Source: Minisyncoccota bacterium
GTDB lineage: Bacteria > Patescibacteriota > Minisyncoccia > Moranbacterales > GCA-2747515
NCBI GenBank assembly: GCA_938034715.1
Contig: CALHMM010000087.1
Span: forward strand, 1 to 11,003
Length of the DNA stretch: 11,003 nt
Direction: 5' to 3'
Shown: in pieces, positions 6,683 to 11,003 of the stretch
Layout of the letters: the number at the start of each line of letters is the position of its first letter
Numbering within the stretch: the stretch's first letter is position 1
Notes under the pieces: generated by a model
Seen by the model: only the letters and a program-made list of their open reading frames with translations
Told to the model about the DNA's origin: nothing
Databases searched by the model: none
Made by a program: the position numbers and the translations under genes

Positions 6683-8776
6683 TTATTCCATATGCACTCT
6701 CTTTTCAAATCTCTGCAAGGCATTTTTGAGAGAAGCTTGCTTTTTTAATCCAGGATCTGCAGTGAGTATTTCCCTAGCAGCCTCTCTTGTTTTTGTGACG
6801 AGTTTGATATTGGCGATGTTTTTCATAGCTCCGTCAGGAAGTCCACTTTGTCTTTTTCCGATAAATTCTCCCGGACCTCGTAAGTGGAGGTCAATTTCAG
6901 CGAGACGGAATCCATCAGTGTTTTTTTCAAGTGCCTGTAATCTTTGATTATTGCTAGATGCACTAAAAAGGAAGCAATATGATTGTAGGTCATTTCGTCC
7001 AATTCGACCGCGGAATTGGTGAAGTTGTGACAGGCCAAATCTTTCTGCGTTTTCAATGATCATTACAGTTGCGTTTGGTACATCGACACCTACTTCTACA
7101 ACTGATGTGGAAACGAGTAAATCGATTTTTCCAGCTTTAAACTTTTTCATGACAGACTCTTTCTCAGATGATTTCATTTTTCCATGTAGTAACCCGATTG
7201 TGAATTGAGGAAATACATCTTTTGCGAGGCGGTCCCTTTCTACTGTCGCAGCCTTGAGGTTTGCAAGAGCTTTGCTTTGCTCAACTAGCGGTAGGATTAC
7301 ATATCCTTGTCTTCCAGCTGAGAGCTCATCGGTAATGAAGCTATAGATCTGCTTTTGTTTACTTGGTGTGACAATTGCAGTTTTTATCTCTTTTCTCTTT
7401 GCGGGTTTTTCGTCTAAAAGTGAAACGTGTAGGTCACCAAATAATGCGAGAGAGAATGTTCGTGGAATCGGGGTTGCTGTCATTGTGAGGAAGTGGGGGG
7501 ATTGAGACTTTTTTTTGCCATCTTTTTTCCTAGCATTGTCGATTAGCGCGCTTCTTTGATCTACGCCAAAACGTTGTTGCTCGTCAACGATTACTAGAGA
7601 GAGGTTTTTGAATTTCACATCATCTTGAATAAGGGCATGTGTGCCAAGAACGATTTTTATGTCGCCAGAGGCAATTTTTTCTAGAAGTTTCGGTCTTGTC
7701 GTTGTTTGCGCGAGAGCTGCACATGTTCCATAGACTTTGTATGATCCTGTGAGTAGAGACATGGGTATATCGTACTTTTCTAGGAGATCTAAAAATGTAG
7801 AAAAATGTTGTTTGGCAAGGACTTCTGTTGGTGCGAGAAATGCAATTTGAGCGTCTGCAGAGGCTGCTTGTAGTGCTGCGATTACTGCTACGAGCGTTTT
7901 ACCTGCACCTACATCGCCGTTTAGGAGGCGATTCATTGGTGTGTCTTTGCTTATATCAGTCAGGATTTGAAAACTTGCCTTTCTCTGGGCGTCAGTTAGG
8001 TCGAAGGGGAGCGTGGAGACGAATTCTTTGATGAGTTTTTCATTGAATGGGATTGCGTGTGCTGACCCACTTGCATAGAGAGCGCGAGATTTTAGAGCAT
8101 AAATTTGCAGGACAAAAAGATCTTCGAAGGCAAATCTCTGTTGTGCGTACTCTACTTGTGCTCCATTTTCTGGAAAATGAATAATACGAAAAGCCTCTGG
8201 CAGATCTGGAAAATCTTCTTTTTGTCGTATTTTTTCTGGAATGAGGTCAGGAAAATCAATTTGAGCATCAAGGATTAATTTGATTTGCCATCTTAGCCAT
8301 TTGGATGAAAGTCCTGCAGTTTCTGCGTAGATCGGCACGATACACCCTGTACTAGAAGGAACGCGAGCGCTTCTCTCGATATCAGGAGCACTGAGAAATA
8401 AGCCGTTTTTGTCGGATTTTACTTTACCACTCATCCGAATCTCACTACCGACTGAAAGAGATTTCTCTACAAATCTTTGGTTGAACCATATCGCTCGTAT
8501 GGTGCCTGATGCATCTGAAAAAGTTGCGTTTGTGAGATGTAACTTTCTGCCAGGGATCGTTTTTGCTGAGACTTTTTCTACTGTTACAACGACTGTGACT
8601 GCACTCCCTTCCTTTATCTCTGATAGTGGGGAGATTTGAGAGAGATCGTCATAGCGTTGCGGAAAGTGCCTGAGGAGGTCTTCTACGCTAAGGAGTCCCA
8701 ATTTTTCAAGTTTGGGATAGTATTTACTTTGAATGCGGGGTAGGTCAGTAAGTAGTGTATCGAGTGCTATAACCAT
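6683..8776 (-). CDS. recG: ATP-dependent DNA helicase RecG
   Basis: A superfamily 2 helicase that remodels stalled replication forks and branched recombination intermediates. At 697 residues it is full length. An N-terminal helical segment is followed by the OB-fold wedge domain (about 55-130). Helicase motifs in order: TDAQR (261-265), Walker A GDVGAGKT (287-294), APTEVLA (315-321), GTHALIQ (378-384), Walker B DEQQRFG (398-404), TATPIPRT (433-440), GLLHGKMK (528-535), STSVVEVGVDVPNA (556-569), motif VI QFRGRIGR (587-594), and the RecG-specific GPGEFIGKRQSG (634-645). Motif II reads DEQQ where E. coli RecG has DEQH. ATG 8776 gives a normal N-terminus; no Shine-Dalgarno is seen. It is transcribed alone on the minus strand and converges on the glycosyltransferase gene. 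Confidence 0.97.
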   Translation of the reverse strand: MVIALDTLLTDLPRIQSKYYPKLEKLGLLSVEDLLRHFPQRYDDLSQISPLSEIKEGSAVTVVVTVEKVSAKTIPGRKLHLTNATFSDASGTIRAIWFNQRFVEKSLSVGSEIRMSGKVKSDKNGLFLSAPDIERSARVPSSTGCIVPIYAETAGLSSKWLRWQIKLILDAQIDFPDLIPEKIRQKEDFPDLPEAFRIIHFPENGAQVEYAQQRFAFEDLFVLQIYALKSRALYASGSAHAIPFNEKLIKEFVSTLPFDLTDAQRKASFQILTDISKDTPMNRLLNGDVGAGKTLVAVIAALQAASADAQIAFLAPTEVLAKQHFSTFLDLLEKYDIPMSLLTGSYKVYGTCAALAQTTTRPKLLEKIASGDIKIVLGTHALIQDDVKFKNLSLVIVDEQQRFGVDQRSALIDNARKKDGKKKSQSPHFLTMTATPIPRTFSLALFGDLHVSLLDEKPAKRKEIKTAIVTPSKQKQIYSFITDELSAGRQGYVILPLVEQSKALANLKAATVERDRLAKDVFPQFTIGLLHGKMKSSEKESVMKKFKAGKIDLLVSTSVVEVGVDVPNATVMIIENAERFGLSQLHQFRGRIGRNDLQSYCFLFSASSNNQRLQALEKNTDGFRLAEIDLHLRGPGEFIGKRQSGLPDGAMKNIANIKLVTKTREAAREILTADPGLKKQASLKNALQRFEKRVHME

Positions 8777-8797
8777 AAATTTGAATCAATTATCTGT

Positions 8798-8825
8798 AGT
8801 ATACGGTATATTGCGTATAAGTAAA
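8798..8825 (-). promoter_or_regulatory. possible recG promoter with inverted repeat in the spacer
   Basis: On the minus strand TTTACT (-35, 8820-8825), a 16-nt spacer, TATACT (-10, 8798-8803). The spacer and -10 contain the inverted repeat TATACG (8800-8805) / CGTATA (8814-8819), a possible operator. The leader would be only about 15 nt, matching the lack of a Shine-Dalgarno. Confidence 0.4.
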
Positions 8826-8854
8826 AAAATTAATTGAACTATGGAAATCAATGA

Positions 8855-8908
8855 CCCTGATGTAGCACATCGGGGTATGACACAAAGCTCGTAAACTCGC
8901 GTCATACC
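8855..8908. repeat. two adjoining, partly exclusive hairpins upstream of recG
   Basis: Hairpin one has arms CCCTGATGT (8855-8863) and ACATCGGGG (8867-8875) with a 3-nt loop. Hairpin two has arms GGTATGAC (8874-8881) and GTCATACC (8901-8908). They share bases 8874-8875, so both cannot form completely. On the plus strand the second is followed by TTTT. They may be terminators, an attenuator-like switch or a protein-binding region. Confidence 0.55.
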
Positions 8909-8924
8909 TTTTGCAACAGAGCTG

Positions 8925-8954
8925 TGAGGCATGTAGAATCCTTATGCTGCCTCA
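8925..8954. repeat. third hairpin upstream of recG
   Basis: Arms TGAGGCA (8925-8931) and TGCCTCA (8948-8954) form a 7-bp stem with a 16-nt loop. An alternative inner pairing GCAT/ATGC exists. There is no U-run on either side, so terminator function is unlikely. Confidence 0.45.
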
Positions 8955-9004
8955 TCTCGCAAATACATGTGCTTATTTCACAGGTGTTTCTCTCGGTTCG
9001 TTGC

Positions 9005-9044
9005 ATAATAAAAGTCCGTCATGACAGCCCTACTGTCATGACGG
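9005..9044 (-). terminator. rho-independent terminator after the 118-residue gene
   Basis: A perfect 12-bp stem, CCGTCATGACAG (9016-9027) with CTGTCATGACGG (9033-9044), and a 5-nt loop. On the minus strand it is followed by ACTTTTATTA, a short U-rich tail. It lies about 90 bp past the stop of the minus-strand gene at 9137. Each arm contains the 8-bp palindrome GTCATGAC. Confidence 0.65.
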
Positions 9045-9113
9045 TGTTTGTGAGGATGGGATTATTTTTAATTTTTCTCTCATGGATTTAGGGCGCTCGT
9101 GGTTGGTGGAGAA

Positions 9114-9131
9114 CTGTACAATTTTGTACAG
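9114..9131. repeat. 18-bp palindrome, possible operator
   Basis: CTGTACAA (9114-9121) and TTGTACAG (9124-9131) are perfect inverted arms separated by TT. It lies 5 bp beyond the stop codon of the 118-residue gene. The size and short spacer suit a dimeric regulator, but no promoter is visible next to it. Confidence 0.5.
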
Positions 9132-9136
9132 ATTAT

Positions 9137-9493
9137 TTATGAAGCTTTGGGTAGTTGTGGCGCCTCGCTTCGCCTCGCTTCTTTTTTAGTATTTATAGGT
9201 CGTGAAAAGAAATTTTGGAAGGCTATTTGTATATCTCGAGCCTCCATCTTATCTTGTATTGCTTTTCCCTTTGCTTGGTCGTGATCAATAGATAGTGTGA
9301 CGATCTGATCATTTTCATCCGCAATGTTAAAAAGCGTTTCGGTCTCTGTAGAAATGACGTGGCCTTCTAGTGTTTGGTTGCTTGTCTTTACTCCTTTGCC
9401 TAGTATGATTATGCTAGTTGCATCGAAGTCATAACGCATACCTGTATGATTTATGGCAGCTTGTAATCGCTGTGTTGCAGTGTGATTTTCCAT
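9137..9493 (-). CDS. orphan 118-residue protein of unknown function
   Basis: Not recognised. The product is soluble, with no signal peptide or membrane segment. Its middle (about 24-75) alternates hydrophobic and polar residues, e.g. TSIIILGKGVKTSN and QIVTLSIDHD, suggesting a small beta-rich domain. A charged helix (KAIQDKMEARDIQIAFQNFF) and a basic, low-complexity tail (KKEARRSEAPQLPKAS) follow. That it is a real gene is well supported: a textbook promoter (9550-9578), the ribosome site AAAGGAGGA just ahead of ATG 9493, and a downstream terminator. It is monocistronic. Its promoter shares an upstream element with that of the neighbouring 65-residue gene, so the two are probably expressed together. 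The tail is encoded across a 10-bp tandem repeat that shifts the frame between copies, so the C-terminus may vary between strains. Confidence 0.78.
   Translation of the reverse strand: MENHTATQRLQAAINHTGMRYDFDATSIIILGKGVKTSNQTLEGHVISTETETLFNIADENDQIVTLSIDHDQAKGKAIQDKMEARDIQIAFQNFFSRPINTKKEARRSEAPQLPKAS
9161..9180. repeat. 10-bp tandem duplication inside a coding tail
   Basis: CGCCTCGCTT occurs twice head to tail (9161-9170, 9171-9180) near the 3' end of the 118-residue gene. The unit is not a multiple of three; loss of one copy would change the last residues and move the stop codon to another nearby TAA. Confidence 0.85.
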
Positions 9494-9549
9494 CTCGTCC
9501 TCCTTTAGACGTTGTTTGAATTGGTAAAGAACCTGTTTCAGGCAGTTGT

Positions 9550-9578
9550 ATTATATGTTGTGACTATCATAATGTAAA
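9550..9578 (-). promoter_or_regulatory. strong sigma70 promoter of the 118-residue gene
   Basis: On the minus strand TTTACA (9573-9578), exactly 17 nt, TATAAT (9550-9555). The predicted start is near 9543, leaving a leader of about 50 nt. The -35 lies inside ACAGAGACTTTACAT (9572-9586), which differs by one base from the equivalent stretch at the promoter of the 65-residue gene (10028-10042). Confidence 0.8.
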
Positions 9579-9664
9579 GTCTCTGTGCCTATTGGCAAAA
9601 TGTATTTGTATAAATTGATCAGAATCAGGACTGTATTTTTTGTAAGTGAAGTGAATTTGGATAT

Positions 9665-9687
9665 AAAAAACTGTGACGATGCACAGT
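9665..9687 (-). terminator. rho-independent terminator after the 65-residue gene
   Basis: On the minus strand ACTGTG and CACAGT (9670-9675 and 9682-9687) form a 6-bp stem with a 6-nt loop, followed immediately by a run of six U (9665-9670, overlapping the stem end). It lies about 50 bp past the stop codon, behind a second, stronger hairpin. Confidence 0.65.
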
Positions 9688-9703
9688 GAGTGAGTATTGA
9701 GAT

Positions 9704-9726
9704 GGCGTGGTCATAGTGACCACGCC
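9704..9726. repeat. strong hairpin just downstream of the 65-residue gene
   Basis: GGCGTGGTCA (9704-9713) and TGACCACGCC (9717-9726) form a perfect 10-bp stem with the 3-nt loop TAG, 13 bp past the stop codon. Neither strand has a U-run after it, so it may protect the mRNA 3' end or act with the next hairpin as a tandem terminator. Confidence 0.65.
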
Positions 9727-9739
9727 TATCATTAGAGAT

Positions 9740-9937
9740 TTACCTCGCCCACATAATCCTTTTTTCTCCGCGATCCCATGTTTCTGGGATCATATGACTT
9801 GCCATGATGGGGAATGAATCGTGACCTTTGGGAGCGCCAGCGGTACCTGCTGGATTTCTCATTTTCCCATTCACCAGTAATGGTGAATCGCTACCGGGAG
9901 CTATTACTGGTTCATTGTCTTTTGGCTTTGATGGCAT
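9740..9937 (-). CDS. orphan 65-residue small protein
   Basis: Not recognised. A short soluble protein rich in proline, glycine and charged residues (starts MPSKPKDNEPVIAPGSD, contains GKMRNPAGTAGAPKGHD, ends WDRGEKRIMWAR), probably largely disordered. There is no cysteine, signal peptide or membrane segment. The evidence that it is expressed is unusually good for such a short reading frame: a near-consensus promoter (10006-10034), a purine-rich ribosome site AGAGGA 5 nt before ATG 9937, and two hairpins directly downstream, the second with a U-run. It is monocistronic and flanked by other small stand-alone genes. It may bind nucleic acid or a partner protein, but nothing in the sequence decides this. 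Confidence 0.7.
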   Translation of the reverse strand: MPSKPKDNEPVIAPGSDSPLLVNGKMRNPAGTAGAPKGHDSFPIMASHMIPETWDRGEKRIMWAR

Positions 9938-10005
9938 CTTATCCTCTCGAGATAAATTTTCTATGGTTAATTTGCGTCAGTTTGAATTCTCTTGCTGACT
10001 TCGAT

Positions 10006-10034
10006 ATTTTAATCACTTTTAGTTGATATGTCAA
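10006..10034 (-). promoter_or_regulatory. near-consensus sigma70 promoter of the 65-residue gene
   Basis: On the minus strand TTGACA (10029-10034), exactly 17 nt, TAAAAT (10006-10011). The leader is about 60 nt. The -35 lies inside ACAGAGACTTGACAT (10028-10042), shared with the promoter of the 118-residue gene at the same position relative to the -35. Confidence 0.8.
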
Positions 10035-10052
10035 GTCTCTGTATTCACATAT

Positions 10053-10082
10053 AAAAAAAGACCATGAGTGATGTTCATGGTC
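10053..10082 (-). terminator. rho-independent terminator of the zinc-finger gene
   Basis: On the minus strand GACCATGA and TCATGGTC (10060-10067 with 10075-10082) form an 8-bp stem with a 7-nt loop, followed by seven U (10053-10059). A classic terminator, 60 bp past the zinc-finger gene stop. Confidence 0.88.
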
Positions 10083-10141
10083 AAGTTCCTCATGAAACTG
10101 GAGAGCGATGTCTCAGTTTACATATGGTTTTGCTAATTCTT

Positions 10142-10528
10142 TTAATGTAGCCTCTTATCCTCCTCTTTTTGTCGACAATGCACACATTTTGTAACAAATA
10201 GCGATGCAACGATGTCGAACGATAGTTCGCCATCGCATTTGATGCATTCACCCCTGTACAATCCACTACTGATTTCGTTCAACGTAGACCGTACGGCAGA
10301 TATTTGTCGCTCAACGTTTGCAAGACTCTGGCAGTTTGCTTGCGTGTTGTCACGGTAATGTGGGGCGTCCCATTCGTCTGACGATTTATCGTTTTTGAGG
10401 GTCGACTTTTCGTCTTCGAGGTGCTGTCGACGCTCGATTAACTCTCGTTCTTTTTCTTGCAATACTGATACAAGTTGCTCGATCGAGTTGATCGAAGAAG
10501 CTTCAATTTTTCTTCTTGCTAAAGGCAT
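10142..10528 (-). CDS. DksA/TraR-family C4 zinc-finger protein
   Basis: A 128-residue protein with an N-terminal helical, charged coiled-coil-like region (about 14-48, e.g. QEKERELIERRQHLEDEKS), a second helix (about 68-88), and a C-terminal zinc site with C95, C98, C115 and C118 (CIKC-x16-CVHC). The order GLYRGECIKC...CVHC matches the DksA/TraR family, whose members bind the secondary channel of RNA polymerase. The acidic DxxDxA tip motif of true DksA is not visible, the closest being DEWDAPHYRD (51-60), and the usual RLxAxP before the second cysteine pair is altered. It may be a stress-type or uncharacterised relative rather than a ppGpp co-regulator. GGAGAG lies upstream of ATG 10528. It is a single-gene transcript with its own promoter and terminator. 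Confidence 0.83.
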   Translation of the reverse strand: MPLARRKIEASSINSIEQLVSVLQEKERELIERRQHLEDEKSTLKNDKSSDEWDAPHYRDNTQANCQSLANVERQISAVRSTLNEISSGLYRGECIKCDGELSFDIVASLFVTKCVHCRQKEEDKRLH

Positions 10529-10606
10529 AGTCTAGCGTCTCTCCAATTTTACTGTTGTGAAAGTAGGGTATGTCGTTTTCATTTGTGCTACTTTGAAAAC
10601 TTTTTA

Positions 10607-10635
10607 ATGATAACACAAATTTATTTAATAGTCAA
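10607..10635 (-). promoter_or_regulatory. promoter of the zinc-finger gene
   Basis: On the minus strand TTGACT (10630-10635), 17 nt, TATCAT (10607-10612). The leader is about 70 nt. It lacks the upstream element shared by the two orphan small genes. Confidence 0.65.
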
Positions 10636-10725
10636 TGTGCTATTTTCTACGCATTGATTATCTTGTTAACTAGTGATTATAGTTTTTTAAGTCTTGTATT
10701 TTCCCTAAGAGGGTGGATTGCCGTT

Positions 10726-10758
10726 TTGTCTGTATGAAGCTGCAATACAAACAGACAA
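10726..10758. repeat. hairpin in the tRNA-proximal spacer
   Basis: TTGTCTGT (10726-10733) and ACAGACAA (10751-10758) form a perfect 8-bp stem with a 17-nt loop. On the minus strand the stem is followed by AACGGC, so there is no terminator tail. Confidence 0.5.
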
Positions 10759-10800
10759 GATCTGGTTCCTAAATAATCCGAGGCGGTAAATGTATAGTGT

Positions 10801-10837
10801 GAGGAAGTGGAGGGATCTACTCAGCATTATCACTTTC
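10801..10837 (-). pseudogene. tRNA-Ser relic with the middle deleted
   Basis: Read on the minus strand, the piece GCTGAGTAG (10817-10825) matches the D-arm of the adjacent tRNA-Ser (GCTGAGTGG) in 8 of 9 bases. It runs directly into ATCCCTCCACTTCCTC (10801-10816), which matches the T-arm/acceptor end (ATCCCTCCGCTTCCTC) in 15 of 16. GAAAGTG (10831-10837) could pair with CACTTCC as a 7-bp acceptor-like stem with one G-U pair. The anticodon, variable arm and half of each side arm are absent, so it cannot be a normal tRNA. Best read as a decayed, internally deleted duplicate; a scar of recombination at the tRNA end is an alternative. Confidence 0.6.
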
Positions 10838-10889
10838 GGGCATTGTTATGCCCCTTGGGTTAAACTTCGAATTCTCTGTATCTCCAAAC

Positions 10890-10918
10890 AATAAAACACC
10901 CCTTCGGAGTGCTTTATT
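10890..10918 (-). terminator. terminator-like hairpin after tRNA-Ser
   Basis: A long stem with AATAAA/TTTATT outer pairs, CAC/GTG and CC/GG inner pairs around the loop TTCG (GAAG on the minus strand). On the minus strand the 3' arm is U-rich. It starts a few bases past the tRNA 3' end. Confidence 0.65.
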
Positions 10919-10924
10919 ATTCGG

Positions 10925-11003
10925 AGGAAGCGGAGGGATTCGAACCCTCGGTCCCCGTGAAGGGACTACGGTTTTCAAGACCGGCGCCTTCGACCACTCA
11001 GCC
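10925..11003 (-). tRNA. tRNA-Ser(UGA), 5' end cut by window edge
   Basis: On the minus strand the D-arm begins GGCTGAGTGGTCGAAGGC, the anticodon loop CTTGAAA gives anticodon UGA (reads UCA-type serine codons), a long variable arm GTCCC/GGGAC follows, as expected for class II tRNA-Ser, and the T-arm is GAGGG-TTCGAAT-CCCTC. The acceptor 3' strand is CGCTTCC (10926-10932). The first eight or so bases lie beyond base 11003. The base in the discriminator position reads U, followed by CCG rather than CCA, so CCA is not encoded and the discriminator differs from the usual G of bacterial tRNA-Ser. The anticodon stem has one terminal C-U mismatch. Confidence 0.92.

Larger units (their letters stand above)
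8777..9136. other. 360-bp gene-free spacer rich in hairpins
   Basis: No credible coding region on either strand. It holds the possible recG promoter next to recG, then three hairpins (8855-8954), an AT-rich stretch, the terminator hairpin at 9016-9044 and a palindrome at 9114-9131. An untranslated RNA or a regulated recG leader could lie here, but it resembles no RNA family I know. Confidence 0.6.
10529..10924. other. 396-bp gene-free spacer before tRNA-Ser
   Basis: No credible coding region on either strand. Left part: AT-rich leader and promoter of the zinc-finger gene. Middle: an 8-bp hairpin (10726-10758). Right part: a tRNA-Ser relic (10801-10837), a small hairpin GGGCAT/ATGCCC (10838-10853) and the tRNA terminator (10890-10918). 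Confidence 0.65.

Noticed and set aside
9114..9131. LexA (SOS) box
   Set aside because: CTGT and ACAG are 10 bases apart, not the 8 of the E. coli box, and no SOS gene or promoter adjoins.
8777..9136. CRISPR array or insertion-sequence remnant
   Set aside because: The hairpins differ in sequence and spacing, there are no regular repeats, terminal inverted repeats or transposase fragments.
9099..9284. Plus-strand 61-residue open frame
   Set aside because: It overlaps the well-supported minus-strand 118-residue gene and has no promoter or clear ribosome site.
10801..10940. Attachment-site pair of an integrated element at tRNA-Ser
   Set aside because: Only 123 bp and no integrase lie between the repeats, and the relic also contains the D-arm, which fits a decayed tRNA copy better.

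Overview
This window is bacterial chromosome: genetic code 11, GC around 40% by eye, sigma70-type promoters, rho-independent terminators and closely packed genes. The lineage is uncertain. A compact gene set, several genes without Shine-Dalgarno sites and a tRNA gene without an encoded CCA would fit an uncultivated, small-genome lineage such as Patescibacteria. However, the exported 264-residue protein looks like a beta-barrel, which would argue for a diderm, so no lineage is claimed. No plasmid, phage, CRISPR or transposase gene is visible.

Left part (1-3581). A sufC gene (Fe-S cluster assembly ATPase) runs off the left edge on the minus strand. It diverges from a plus-strand run of three genes: a DedA-family membrane protein, a six-hairpin glycosidase of the amylo-1,6-glucosidase type, and a UDP-glucuronate 4-epimerase-like sugar-nucleotide epimerase. 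Gaps inside the run are 50 bp or less. The sufC and DedA promoters share the same short stretch of DNA.

Middle part (3582-8776). A secreted orphan protein has its own promoter, a structured leader and a strong terminator. Next is a second plus-strand pair: a serine alpha/beta hydrolase (esterase/lipase type) and a GT4 glycosyltransferase resembling diacylglycerol glucosyltransferases. Together with the DedA protein and the epimerase, these suggest a loose neighbourhood for envelope lipid and glycan metabolism. The glycosyltransferase converges on recG with only 4 bp between the stop codons.

Right part (8777-11003). The minus strand carries three separate small genes: an orphan 118-residue protein, an orphan 65-residue protein and a DksA/TraR-type zinc-finger protein. 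Each has its own promoter, a Shine-Dalgarno site and a terminator-like hairpin. The two orphans have near-identical promoter upstream elements and are probably co-regulated. A tRNA-Ser(UGA) gene is cut by the right edge. Beside it lies a short relic that matches the two ends of this tRNA with the middle deleted. The spacers here are rich in hairpins and palindromes.

I found no clear multi-gene novel system such as defence, secretion or biosynthesis. The most unusual items are the co-regulated orphan small genes, the tRNA-Ser relic, the DedA protein lacking the usual arginine pair, and the secreted orphan with its elaborate leader.
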